From JAFMKE01 sp964655225 (lineage in GTDB: Bacteria; Bacteroidota; Bacteroidia; Chitinophagales; UBA8649): DNA of 58,415 nt. The notes beneath the pieces were generated by a model. The model saw only the letters and a list, made by a program, of their open reading frames with translations. It made no database searches and was not told where the DNA came from. Position 1 is the first letter of the stretch. The number at the start of each line of letters is the position of its first letter. The stretch spans positions 1 through 58,415 of the forward strand of contig CAZZMB010000009.1 of the NCBI GenBank assembly GCA_964655225.1, given 5' to 3'. The position numbers and the translations under genes were made by a program. Shown here piece by piece: positions 43,565 through 51,507 of this stretch.

Positions 43565-45154
43565 ATGAGGCATTTTACCTTGTTTTTATGGATTGGTTTA
43601 TCCACATTTTATAGCTGTACACTAGAGGAACCTTCGGCGCATAAAATTTTCAAGTATAACCAAGCATCTGGGATCACTTCCTTGGATCCAGCTTTTGCAA
43701 AAAATCAGGCCAATATTTGGGCTGTAACTCAATTCTATAATGGATTGGTTCAGCTGGATAGTAATATGATGATAAGGCCTTGTCTAGCCAAATCATGGGT
43801 CTTTAGTGAAGATGGCTTGCAAATCACTTTTAAACTAAGAACTGATGTAAGTTTTCATCAAAATGAAGTATTTGAAGGTTCCACGAGATTTCTCAATGCG
43901 CATGATGTAGTGTATAGTTTCAATCGCATTATTGATGAGAAGGTCGCTTCTCCAGGTTCGTGGATATTCAATAATAAAGTAGATCGCACCGTACCATTTA
44001 TAGCCATAAATGATAGCACCTTTCGGTTAAATTTAAAGCAATCTTTTGCTCCAATACTAGGGATTTTAAGTATGCCTTATTGTTTTGTAGTGCCCAAAGA
44101 GGCAATAGCTAAATATGGAAAGGATTTCAGAGCAAATCCCATAGGCACTGGGCCTTTTATTTTTAAAGTATGGGAAGAGGGTACTGCGCTTGTTGGCTTG
44201 AAAAATGAGAACTATTTTGAACGAGATGATAGGAGTCAATTGCTTCCCTACTTGGATGGTTTCAAGGTGAGTTTCATGGAAAGCAAGAAAATGGAGTTTC
44301 TAAGTTTTATGAAAGGAGACTTAGATCTACTTTCTGGTGTCGATAAAAGTTTTGTAAATGATATACTGGATGAAAATGCATCACTGAAAAAGAAGTGGGA
44401 AGCTCAATTGAACTTATTCAAGGCACCGTTTTTGAATACTGAATATTTAGGGTTCAATACTACCGGGAAGGATAAATGGGCTAAGCTAAAAGCGTTTCGG
44501 CAAGCCGTAAATTATTGTTACGATAAAGAAAATATGATTAAGTACTTGCGAAAAGGAGTAGGGTTTCCTGCGGTGAATGGTTTTATTCCAAAAGGACTTC
44601 CGCCTTATGCCAATAGAGAATCAAAGGGGTATAATTATAATCCAGAAAAGGCTGCAATCTTATTGCAAGAAATTGATTATCAAGGACAAGAAGTGGTTTT
44701 AAACACCAATGAAACCTATAAGGATATGGCACTTTTTATTGCCAATGAAGCTGAAAAAGTAGGACTAAATTTAAAAGTTGAAGTGGTTCAACCCTCCCTC
44801 TTAAGAGAGTGGATGGTGAGCGGTCAAGTAGATTTTTTTAGGGGAAGCTGGATTGCTGACTACCCAGATGCCGAAAATTATTTAAGTTTGTTTTATAGTG
44901 GAAATGGAGCTCCACCGAATTACACTCGATTTGCCAATGAAAATTTTGATCAACTTTACGAAGAAGCATTTGCCATCGGTGAATTGGAAGATCGACTTTC
45001 GCTCTATGAAAAGATGGATAGCATTCTTATTGAAGAGGCTCCTGTGGTGTTTTTGTATTATGATGAATTGATAAGATTAACCCATAAAAATATCCAAGGG
45101 GTAAAACCCAATGCTTTTAATGCTTTGGACTTGAAACTAGTTAAAAAATACTAA
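43565..45154 (+). CDS. Peptide/nickel-type ABC transporter substrate-binding lipoprotein
   Basis: 529 aa. Lipobox FYSC (Cys18) after a short signal peptide, then a full SBP_bac_5 domain: GITSLDPAFAKNQ, DVVYSFNRI, IGTGPFIFKVWEEG, WIADYPDAENYLSLF and the C-terminal EEAPVVFLYYDE. Binds oligopeptides or a similar ligand at the membrane. No permease or ATPase genes are near, so it is an orphan relying on transporters elsewhere, or it has another role. A TAAATTTA word (43551-43558) ends six bases before ATG 43565 and may be a weak -7 element. The next gene starts 1 nt after its stop. Confidence 0.9.
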   Translation: MRHFTLFLWIGLSTFYSCTLEEPSAHKIFKYNQASGITSLDPAFAKNQANIWAVTQFYNGLVQLDSNMMIRPCLAKSWVFSEDGLQITFKLRTDVSFHQNEVFEGSTRFLNAHDVVYSFNRIIDEKVASPGSWIFNNKVDRTVPFIAINDSTFRLNLKQSFAPILGILSMPYCFVVPKEAIAKYGKDFRANPIGTGPFIFKVWEEGTALVGLKNENYFERDDRSQLLPYLDGFKVSFMESKKMEFLSFMKGDLDLLSGVDKSFVNDILDENASLKKKWEAQLNLFKAPFLNTEYLGFNTTGKDKWAKLKAFRQAVNYCYDKENMIKYLRKGVGFPAVNGFIPKGLPPYANRESKGYNYNPEKAAILLQEIDYQGQEVVLNTNETYKDMALFIANEAEKVGLNLKVEVVQPSLLREWMVSGQVDFFRGSWIADYPDAENYLSLFYSGNGAPPNYTRFANENFDQLYEEAFAIGELEDRLSLYEKMDSILIEEAPVVFLYYDELIRLTHKNIQGVKPNAFNALDLKLVKKY

Positions 45155-45155
45155 G

Positions 45156-45809
45156 ATGAATTTCGCAGATTATCCTTTTGCCGAAAATATTGCCAACTCA
45201 TTAACTCATGGAGTAGGGGTCCTAATTTTTATGGTTTTATGTCCAATGCTAATTGCCACAGCCGTGCTTACTTCATATCAGCGCAAAATCTCGGGAGCAG
45301 TGATTTTTTCTTTCGGCTTACTAGCTGTCTATTTGTCCTCAACATTATTCCATGCGATGCCAGATAAAGTGACTAGAGATATTTTACATTATTTTGATTT
45401 GTTTTCTATTTACTTACTTATTTCAGGCACCTACACACCGTTTTTACTCATTTATTTTAGAAGCAAACTTGGAAAATTCTTATTAGTATCGGTATGGGTA
45501 CTAACGGTTATAGGGATTACTATGCAATTGGTAAGTGAAAATATTCCTTTCTTCTATACTTTTTTGGTATATATTGGTATGGGTTGGATTGGCTTGTTCC
45601 TAATTAAACCTGCTATTCTTAAATTGAAACCTATGGTTTTGTTTCTTCTACTTGGAGGAGGAATTGCCTATACGGCTGGCACATATTTTATTTACCATGA
45701 TCAGGAAGTGTGGTATTATCATGCGGTCTGGCACATCTTTGTTCTAGCCGGAAGTATATCGCACTTTTGGGCAGTATACCTAGCGCTTAAAGATAAGGTC
45801 AGGAATTAA
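45156..45809 (+). CDS. trhA: Hemolysin III/TrhA-family membrane protein
   Basis: 217 aa, seven membrane spans. PAQR/hemolysin III marks: ENIANSLTHG at the N-terminus, SSTLFHAMPD, HYFDLFSIYLLISGTYTPF and the C-terminal HAVWHIFVLAGSISHFW; the conserved Ser, Asp and three His residues form the family's Zn site. Bacterial members are tied to membrane-fluidity homeostasis; haemolysis is doubtful. It starts 1 nt after the preceding lipoprotein gene's stop, and its own stop is 1 nt from the convergent purE stop, with no terminator visible between. Confidence 0.92.
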   Translation: MNFADYPFAENIANSLTHGVGVLIFMVLCPMLIATAVLTSYQRKISGAVIFSFGLLAVYLSSTLFHAMPDKVTRDILHYFDLFSIYLLISGTYTPFLLIYFRSKLGKFLLVSVWVLTVIGITMQLVSENIPFFYTFLVYIGMGWIGLFLIKPAILKLKPMVLFLLLGGGIAYTAGTYFIYHDQEVWYYHAVWHIFVLAGSISHFWAVYLALKDKVRN

Positions 45810-45810
45810 T

Positions 45811-46311
45811 TTAATCGTTTGAATTTGGAAATTTTCTTTTCAAGTCTGTTACAGAATTTAGAACTTTTGCTTCCAGATCCTTTTTGTATTTTTCTAAATG
45901 GCTTCCAATTTCTTCATCAAAGGCCCCAATAATCTGAGCAGCGAGTATTCCAGCATTCTTAGCTCCATTCAATGCCACGGTTGCAACAGGCACCCCCCCT
46001 GGCATTTGTAAGATGGATAAAATTGAATCCCAACCATCAATAGAATTACTACTTTTAATTGGAACCCCTATGACAGGTAAAGTAGTTAAAGAAGCTACCA
46101 TTCCGGGTAAATGAGCTGCACCACCAGCTCCAGCAATAATTGTTTTAATTCCTCTTGACTTAGCATTTTCAGCATAGTCAAACATGCGCGCTGGGGTTCG
46201 GTGCGCAGAAACTACTGTAAGTTCATAAGCAACACCTAGTTCATCCAAAACAGTTGCCGCATCTTTCATGATTGGTAAATCGCTATCACTTCCCATTATT
46301 ATTCCGACCAT
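45811..46311 (-). CDS. purE: N5-carboxyaminoimidazole ribonucleotide mutase
   Basis: 166 aa, the class I (bacterial) PurE length. It converts N5-CAIR to CAIR in purine synthesis. Seen: IIMGSDSDLPIMKDA with the substrate-phosphate loop, SAHRTPARMFDYA (catalytic His in SAHR), and IAGAGGAAHLPGMVA. It lies 51 nt downstream of purK on the same strand, the expected purKE pairing. Confidence 0.95.
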   Translation of the reverse strand: MVGIIMGSDSDLPIMKDAATVLDELGVAYELTVVSAHRTPARMFDYAENAKSRGIKTIIAGAGGAAHLPGMVASLTTLPVIGVPIKSSNSIDGWDSILSILQMPGGVPVATVALNGAKNAGILAAQIIGAFDEEIGSHLEKYKKDLEAKVLNSVTDLKRKFPNSND

Positions 46312-46362
46312 CTCAATATTGTTTTTTGTTTAAACCCCTTCTCGGGTATAAATTTAGCTATT

Positions 46363-47514
46363 TTAAGTTACACTGATCACTAGTACCTCTTCTTTTACCT
46401 GTTGAATTTTCGATAGTACTTCCTCCATGCTTGAACCTACAACACTTACATGTCCCATTTTTCGACCAGGTTTAGTGATTGCTTTACCATAAAGATGAAC
46501 GTATACATTCTCCAAGCCACTTATTTTTTCAATTCCCTGATAAGATACCTTTCCTAAATGCCCTTCACTGCCTACTAGATTAATCATGGCCGAAGCAGGA
46601 TAACTCTTTGTACTTCCAAGTGGTAATCCAAGGAGTATACGAAGGTGTTGGTCAAATTGAGAAGAAATACTTGCCTCAATAGTGTGATGTCCGCTGTTGT
46701 GTGCTCGTGGAGCAGTTTCATTGACTAGAATTTCACCTGCTTTACTTAAAAACAATTCTACTGCAAAAATTCCGGGTGATTGTAATCCATCACAAACCTG
46801 TTGCGCCAGTTGCTGCGCTTTAGCTTTTTGTCGCTCGTCTAACTGAGCGGGTGCTATTAAGTAATCCACCAGATTATATACGGGATCAAAAACTAACTCT
46901 ACAACGGGATAAGTCACTGAATTCCCATATTGGTCTCTAGCTACAATTACCGATACTTCTTTGTCTATATCAACGCTTTTTTCTAATACTGATGGGACGT
47001 CAAAAGCCTTGTAAAAATCTTCCTTGGTTTTTATTGAAAGGACTCCTTTGCCATCATATCCATCTTTTCTTGCTTTCTGAAAGAAAGGTAAAAAAGATTC
47101 ATGCTCATTCAGCTCAGCGCTATTTTCTACTAAGCGAAACAAAGAACTTTGAATTCCATAATCGATGTAAAACTGTTTTTGAAGGCCTTTATCTTTTATG
47201 GTTTCGATCGCTCTGGCGCTGGGAATAACTTTCACTCCTTCTGCTTCCAGTTTGCGCAAAGCATCCGTATTTACGTGCTCTATTTCTATAGTTACTACAT
47301 CCAAGTTTTTCCCAAAGGCATAAACTGCGTCAAAATCTTTAAAATCTCCTTGGGTAAAGTAGGGCGTAAGATGCGCACAAGGAGCATTTTCTGAAGGATC
47401 TAAGACATGAATTTGAACGTCATATCGCAATGCATTTTCAATAAACATCCTGCCCAATTGGCCGCCCCCTAGAATTCCTATACTTGTTGCTAATGGAAAA
47501 GAATTATTTATCAT
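46363..47514 (-). CDS. purK: N5-carboxyaminoimidazole ribonucleotide synthase
   Basis: 383 aa from ATG 47514 (MINNSFPLATSIGILGGGQLGRM); a TTG nine codons upstream is in frame but adds nothing family-like. ATP-grasp enzyme that carboxylates AIR with bicarbonate and ATP to N5-CAIR. Seen: GILGGGQLGRM, FFQKARKDGYDGKGV (ATP-grasp lid), EKSVDIDKEVSVIVARD, GIFAVELFLS and NETAPRAHNSGHHTIEA. It is upstream of purE in one probable operon. Confidence 0.95.
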   Translation of the reverse strand: MINNSFPLATSIGILGGGQLGRMFIENALRYDVQIHVLDPSENAPCAHLTPYFTQGDFKDFDAVYAFGKNLDVVTIEIEHVNTDALRKLEAEGVKVIPSARAIETIKDKGLQKQFYIDYGIQSSLFRLVENSAELNEHESFLPFFQKARKDGYDGKGVLSIKTKEDFYKAFDVPSVLEKSVDIDKEVSVIVARDQYGNSVTYPVVELVFDPVYNLVDYLIAPAQLDERQKAKAQQLAQQVCDGLQSPGIFAVELFLSKAGEILVNETAPRAHNSGHHTIEASISSQFDQHLRILLGLPLGSTKSYPASAMINLVGSEGHLGKVSYQGIEKISGLENVYVHLYGKAITKPGRKMGHVSVVGSSMEEVLSKIQQVKEEVLVISVT

Positions 47515-47570
47515 AGCGTAAAAGTAAAAAGTATTGAGCAAAAAAGCTAAATTTTATTAGCTTCGTGGGT

Positions 47571-48215
47571 ATGAAAAAGCATTATCTGCAAGTACAGCGG
47601 ACCGCTCGATATTTTTTGTCAGGTCAAATTAATGATAAAATTAAACAGGTTCTTGTTGTGCTGCATGGCTATGCGCAAAATGCGGATGATTTTTTGGAGG
47701 CATTTGCTTCCCTCCAAGATGAACATACTTTAATTGTTGCTCCCGAGGGTTTATCCAAGTTTTATTGGAAAGATTTCTCTTCCAATCCTAGTTCAAGCTG
47801 GATGACAAGTTTAGAAAGGGAAAATGAGATATTGGACACGATGCATTATCTGGAAAGCGTGTTGCAAGAAGTGCAAAGTCAGTTGCCAATGAAAGGGGTT
47901 ACCTATGCATGCTTAGGTTTTTCTCAAGGTGCTGCAACTGCGAGCAGATTGTGCTGCAATCGATGGATTACATTTTCTAAGCTCTTTCTCTATGGAGGTG
48001 CTCCTGCTCATGATTTAAATTGGAATGCTCTTCCTAAAGACTTGAGTTTTCACCTGATTTATGGAGATCAAGATGTATTTGTTAGTAAATCTCAAGTGGA
48101 AAAGGTGCAAACAATGATAAAATCCAAACAATTTACTGCTCACTCTTATCCCTATCAGGGAAAACACAAAATTGAAAATGAAGGGCTTCAATGGATAAAA
48201 GAAATCTTGTCGTAA
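47571..48215 (+). CDS. Carboxylesterase/phospholipase-type alpha/beta-hydrolase
   Basis: 214 aa from the ATG (MKKHYLQVQ); an in-frame GTG six bases upstream is possible. The alpha/beta-hydrolase triad is visible: Ser118 in GFSQG, Asp168 in GDQDV, His199 in GKHKI. Oxyanion residues are near HGYAQN (32-37). No signal peptide, so cytosolic. Similar to the carboxylesterase/acyl-protein thioesterase family. It diverges from purK. No neighbouring gene points to a substrate. Confidence 0.86.
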   Translation: MKKHYLQVQRTARYFLSGQINDKIKQVLVVLHGYAQNADDFLEAFASLQDEHTLIVAPEGLSKFYWKDFSSNPSSSWMTSLERENEILDTMHYLESVLQEVQSQLPMKGVTYACLGFSQGAATASRLCCNRWITFSKLFLYGGAPAHDLNWNALPKDLSFHLIYGDQDVFVSKSQVEKVQTMIKSKQFTAHSYPYQGKHKIENEGLQWIKEILS

Positions 48216-48242
48216 ATCAAGAATTTCATCAAGCAAACGGAC

Positions 48243-48359
48243 AAAATCTATTTTGATAAAAAACCTAAAGAATAACGAAGGAGAAGTTGAATAAATTCGT
48301 CTAAATAAATAGTAATGAAAGATTCAGATAGTTTTTTATGCGACAATACAAATAATTGA
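48243..48359 (+). pseudogene. Relic of a duplicated ECF-sigma tail plus anti-sigma start
   Basis: In one frame this stretch reads RTKSILIKNLKNNEGEVE-stop (to TAA 48292-48294), almost exactly the C-terminus of the sigma gene that follows (RAKSNLIKNLKNNEGEVE). After the same spacer as in the intact copy, ATG 48315 opens MKDSDSF…, like the start of the downstream membrane-protein gene (MKETDSF…), but it ends after 14 codons at TGA 48357-48359. That TGA overlaps the sigma gene's TTG start (TTGA). It is thus the remnant of an upstream tandem copy, and the 14-codon ORF may now act as a coupled leader. Confidence 0.8.
48266..48322 (+). repeat. 57-bp perfect direct repeat, copy 1
   Basis: Identical base for base to 48858-48914, offset 592 nt. 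It spans the end of a sigma-like reading frame, its stop codon, the intergenic spacer and the first codons of the anti-sigma-like frame. Imperfect similarity continues about 20 nt upstream and 15 nt downstream. Confidence 0.92.
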
Positions 48360-48886
48360 ATGTAGAATCAATATATCAAGAGCACAAGGACTTAGTGTAT
48401 AATTTAGCTTTGAGTTACACCCAAAATCCAGAGGATGCCGAAGAAATTACCCAAGATGTTTTTGTCGCAGTATATGAGCATTCTAATAAATTTAAGCACG
48501 AATCTAAACTCTCGACTTGGCTTTACAGAATTACGATTAATAAATGTTTAGATTTTATTAAAGCTAAAAAGGCTCAAAAAAGATTTGCTTTTATTACTTC
48601 GTTATTTGACCCGATCAGCTCGGTACTTATTCATGATCCAATGCATTTTGACCATCCCGGAGTTCTTGCGGAAAGAAAAGAGGAGCTCCAAAGAATATTT
48701 ACTTGCATTAATAAATTATCTCATAATCAAAAAACTGTCTTGATATTAAGTAAAATCGACAAAATTCCACACGATGAAATAGGGCAGATAATGCAGCTGA
48801 GCAGAAAGGCTGTTGAATCGCTTATTCAACGGGCAAAATCTAATTTGATCAAAAACTTAAAGAATAACGAAGGAGAAGTTGAATAA
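48356..48886 (+). CDS. ECF RNA polymerase sigma factor
   Basis: 176 aa starting at TTG 48356 (MNVESIYQEHKDLVYNLAL); no in-frame ATG is near. Region 2 (about 8-75) holds the -10 recognition DAEEITQDVFVAVYE and the helix STWLYRITINKCLDFIK; region 4 (about 115-170) holds LSHNQKTVLILSKIDKIPHDEIGQIMQLSRKAVESLIQRAK, a typical HTH. No region 1.1 or 3. It heads a three-gene operon with a short membrane protein and a periplasmic sensor-like protein, which predicts control by membrane-bound anti-sigma. Its TTG overlaps the TGA of a 14-codon relic ORF. Confidence 0.92.
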   Translation: MNVESIYQEHKDLVYNLALSYTQNPEDAEEITQDVFVAVYEHSNKFKHESKLSTWLYRITINKCLDFIKAKKAQKRFAFITSLFDPISSVLIHDPMHFDHPGVLAERKEELQRIFTCINKLSHNQKTVLILSKIDKIPHDEIGQIMQLSRKAVESLIQRAKSNLIKNLKNNEGEVE

Positions 48887-48914
48887 ATTCGTCTAAATAA
48901 ATAGTAATGAAAGA
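48858..48914 (+). repeat. 57-bp perfect direct repeat, copy 2
   Basis: The intact counterpart of 48266-48322. Here it covers the last nine sense codons and stop of the sigma gene, the 20-nt spacer, and the first codons of the 88-aa membrane-protein gene (ATG 48907). Confidence 0.92.
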
Positions 48915-49173
48915 AACGGATAGTTTTATATACGAGGATGCTTTAGCATCGATTGAAAAGGTGGATGCTTCCCCCTACTTACTGAGTCGCATTAGGCAAA
49001 GACTAAAAAATAGAGATGTTCTAAGCAAATCTCAGAAATGGTTTGTAATGCTGTCTTTTTTGGTCTTACTTGCAGTAAATGTTGTTGCTATAAATTTGCT
49101 TGATAAGTTTACATTTCAATTTCAGCAAATAAATGAATTCGCGTATTTACTCCCTCAAAATAATTTATATTAA
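48907..49173 (+). CDS. Short single-span membrane protein, probable anti-sigma factor
   Basis: 88 aa. A cytosolic N-terminal part (1-47, helical: EDALASIEKVDASPYLLSRIRQRL) is followed by one membrane span (about 48-66, FVMLSFLVLLAVNVVAINLL) and a short outer tail. This is the build of CnrY-type anti-sigma factors (about 95 aa). It is too short for a zinc-binding anti-sigma domain and has no Cys. Position 20 nt after the sigma gene and 1 nt before the periplasmic-sensor gene supports the role. No sequence family is recognised, so function is inferred from size, topology and context. Confidence 0.75.
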   Translation: MKETDSFIYEDALASIEKVDASPYLLSRIRQRLKNRDVLSKSQKWFVMLSFLVLLAVNVVAINLLDKFTFQFQQINEFAYLLPQNNLY

Positions 49174-49174
49174 G

Positions 49175-49621
49175 ATGAATAAATCGAAGTCTATATTAAT
49201 TTTTGCTTTTTTATTGCTGTGTTTAAATGCTGTGTTACTAACATTTATCTTTTTCAAAAAGCCGCATGCTCGAAATCATGGAGGCCCTAAAAATGAAATT
49301 ATTGAACGCTTAAATTTCGATAAGGAACAGGTTCTTGCTTATGAGCTGCTTATTGAAACCCATAGGCATGATGTGCAAGGCTTAAACCAATTGATTCGTG
49401 ATTTAAAGGGAGAGATGTATAGCACCTTGCACCAAGAGAATGAAAAAGTCAGCGCGGGCATTCTTCAAATAATCGGTGAAAAGCAAATGGAGATGGAAGA
49501 GGTTCACTTCAATCACTTTATCGACTTGAAAGAAATTTGTAGGGAAGATCAAATGGATGAGTTTAAAAAGCTCGAAAAGGATTTGGTCAATCTGTTTGGC
49601 GCTAAAAAGCCGCACAGATAA
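49175..49621 (+). CDS. Periplasmic sensor-like protein (CpxP/Spy/CnrX type)
   Basis: 148 aa from ATG 49175 (MNKSKSILIF); the frame is open to 49133, but that would overlap the previous gene. One N-terminal membrane anchor (about 5-28), then an all-helical domain with LNFDKEQVLAYELLIETHRHDVQGLNQLIRDLKGEMY and KQMEMEEVHFNHFIDLKEIC, like the helical hairpins of Spy, CpxP and the CnrX/ZraP metal sensors. His and Met residues (THRHD, EMEEVHFNHF, one Cys) could bind metal. With sigma and the short membrane protein it forms a probable envelope-stress or metal-sensing signalling operon. Confidence 0.8.
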   Translation: MNKSKSILIFAFLLLCLNAVLLTFIFFKKPHARNHGGPKNEIIERLNFDKEQVLAYELLIETHRHDVQGLNQLIRDLKGEMYSTLHQENEKVSAGILQIIGEKQMEMEEVHFNHFIDLKEICREDQMDEFKKLEKDLVNLFGAKKPHR

Positions 49622-49710
49622 TCAAAAAATGCTTTAGCTAGATTATATTCTGTGCCTTCTGTGGGCATCAGCCTAGGAATTTTTAATAACTTTAAAGTAA
49701 ACTATTCATT

Positions 49711-50058
49711 ATGTCCGACGCACCTCAATTTAAATCCTTGGCTGAATTCTATCCATATTATTTAAGTGAACACAGCTTAAAGAGTACCAGAACTTCACAT
49801 TTTATCGGCACTACTTTATTCTTCGTTATTCTAATCCTTGCGGTAAAAAATGGTCAATACAGCTTACTTTGGTTTTTGCCTATAGCAGGATATGGTTTTG
49901 CTTGGTTCGGTCATTTCTTTTTAGAAAAGAATAAGCCGGCGACTTTTAAATACCCCTTGTATAGTTTAATATCCGATTTTATCATGTTTTGGCACATGCT
50001 CACTTTTCAAATTAACGGAAAAATGGAAGAGGCGATGCAGAAGTATCCGAAAGCTTAG
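49711..50058 (+). CDS. Mpo1-like (DUF962) membrane protein
   Basis: 115 aa with two or three hydrophobic spans (LFFVILILAV, LWFLPIAGYGFAWFGHFF, YPLYSLISDFIMFW). The HxxG…GYGFAWFGHFF…E-x-N-x-P-A-T-F-x-Y-P pattern is that of DUF962/YGL010w proteins; the yeast member Mpo1 is an Fe-dependent dioxygenase acting on 2-hydroxy fatty acids, with His ligands like those here. The reaction in bacteria is not established. It stands alone. Confidence 0.85.
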   Translation: MSDAPQFKSLAEFYPYYLSEHSLKSTRTSHFIGTTLFFVILILAVKNGQYSLLWFLPIAGYGFAWFGHFFLEKNKPATFKYPLYSLISDFIMFWHMLTFQINGKMEEAMQKYPKA

Positions 50059-50237
50059 GCTCGAAAACTAATACAGATAGAATTAATACTTTTCCGAAAT
50101 TCATTCAATCTAACATTTGCAGCCGTTTTTTATTGGCAAATAATTCGGTGATAATTCTTAAATTTGCGATTCTACAAAAAGGCGGGAAACTTATTTTTTC
50201 TCCGCTTGTTTACCTAATAAAGAATAAAACAACATCC

Positions 50238-51416
50238 ATGAAAGAAGTATTTATAGTCAGTATGGTACGAACACCAAACGGAAGTTTTGGTGGAGGCTTA
50301 GCCTCTCTCAAAGCCATAGATTTGGGCGCAATTGTGATCAAAGAGGCAGTTAGTCGAGCGGGAATTGACCCAACTCAGGTTGGAGAAGTATTTATGGGGA
50401 ATGTACTGCAGGCAAACACTGGTCAGGCTCCAGCGCGTCAAGCAGCCATCAAGGCGGGAATCCCCTATGAGGTGCCTTGCACTGCTGTCAATAAGGTATG
50501 TGCCTCTGGAATGAAAGCAATAATGTTTGGTGCACAAGCCATTGCACTAGGCGATCAGGATGTTGTCGTGTGTGGTGGGATGGAGAGCATGAGTAATGCG
50601 CCTTTTATGGTAGAGAAAGCTCGATTTGGTATTAAGTATGGCAATCAGACCTTTATCGATACTATTGTGCGAGATGGTTTGCAAGATCCATACAATGGAG
50701 ATATGATGGGTGTGTGTGGGGATATATGTGCTACAAAACACGAATTTTCAAGAGAAGATCAAGATGCGTATGCTATTGAATCATATAAACGTGCTGCAGC
50801 AGCCACAGAAAACGGATGGTTTAAAGATGAAATTTTTCCAGTAGAAATTCCACAACGAAGAGGAGATCCTAAAGTTGTGGATACGGATGAGGATTTTTCA
50901 AAAGTGAGTTATGATAAAGTGCCTAATTTAAGACCAGCCTTCGGAAAGGATGGAACGGTTACTGCTGCCAATGCTTCAAATTTAAATGATGGGGCAGCTG
51001 CTTTGGTGCTTATGAGTAAAGAGAAGATGGATGAGTTAGGTGTAAAACCTATCGCTAAGATTCTAAGTTATGCGGATGCAGCTCAAGAACCAGTTGAGTT
51101 TACTACAACTCCTTCTTTGGCAATACCGAAAGCATTGGATAAGGCAGGTTTGATTATTGAAAATATTGACTTGTTTGAAATTAATGAAGCGTTTTCGGTA
51201 GTGGCATTAGCCAATATGAAAATTTTAAATCTTTCACACGAACAAACGAATGTATTTGGTGGTGGGGTTTCAATTGGCCATCCAATTGGTGTATCGGGAG
51301 CAAGAATCATGTGTACCTTAATTTCTGCCTTACGCGTGAAGGGGAAATCAAAGGGCGCTGCGGGTATTTGTAATGGGGGTGGAGGTGCAAGTGCAATGGT
51401 TATTGAACTTGCTTAA
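50238..51416 (+). CDS. Acetyl-CoA C-acetyltransferase (thiolase)
   Basis: 392 aa from ATG 50238 (MKEVFIVSMVRTPNGSFGG); the open extension to 50133 has no thiolase character. Condenses or cleaves acetoacetyl-CoA type substrates. The catalytic set is complete: nucleophile Cys88 in NKVCASG, His348 in GGGVSIGHPIG and Cys378 in GICNGGGGASAMVIE, so it is a biosynthetic/degradative thiolase II type (length about 390). No 3-hydroxyacyl-CoA dehydrogenase neighbours. It could work in beta-oxidation, ketone or amino-acid catabolism, possibly with the acyl-CoA dehydrogenase at 990, although that gene is far away. Confidence 0.95.
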   Translation: MKEVFIVSMVRTPNGSFGGGLASLKAIDLGAIVIKEAVSRAGIDPTQVGEVFMGNVLQANTGQAPARQAAIKAGIPYEVPCTAVNKVCASGMKAIMFGAQAIALGDQDVVVCGGMESMSNAPFMVEKARFGIKYGNQTFIDTIVRDGLQDPYNGDMMGVCGDICATKHEFSREDQDAYAIESYKRAAAATENGWFKDEIFPVEIPQRRGDPKVVDTDEDFSKVSYDKVPNLRPAFGKDGTVTAANASNLNDGAAALVLMSKEKMDELGVKPIAKILSYADAAQEPVEFTTTPSLAIPKALDKAGLIIENIDLFEINEAFSVVALANMKILNLSHEQTNVFGGGVSIGHPIGVSGARIMCTLISALRVKGKSKGAAGICNGGGGASAMVIELA

Positions 51417-51442
51417 ACGCTGTAAAGTAAATTAGTTCTTAA

Positions 51443-51471
51443 TGTCAAGAAGAAATCCTACTTGACAGTTT
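51443..51471 (+). terminator. Possible terminator of the thiolase gene
   Basis: TGTCAAG (51443-51449) pairs with CTTGACA (51461-51467) around an 11-nt loop, followed by GTTTT. It lies 26 nt after the thiolase stop. The stem is short and the T run weak. Confidence 0.4.
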
Positions 51472-51507
51472 TATAAAAAAAACCTTAACTTTCAAAAAAA
51501 TAAATTT

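Noticed and set aside
40400..43600. parS site next to parAB
   Set aside because: I looked for a TGTTTCACGTGAAACA-like palindrome here and elsewhere in the window and found none.
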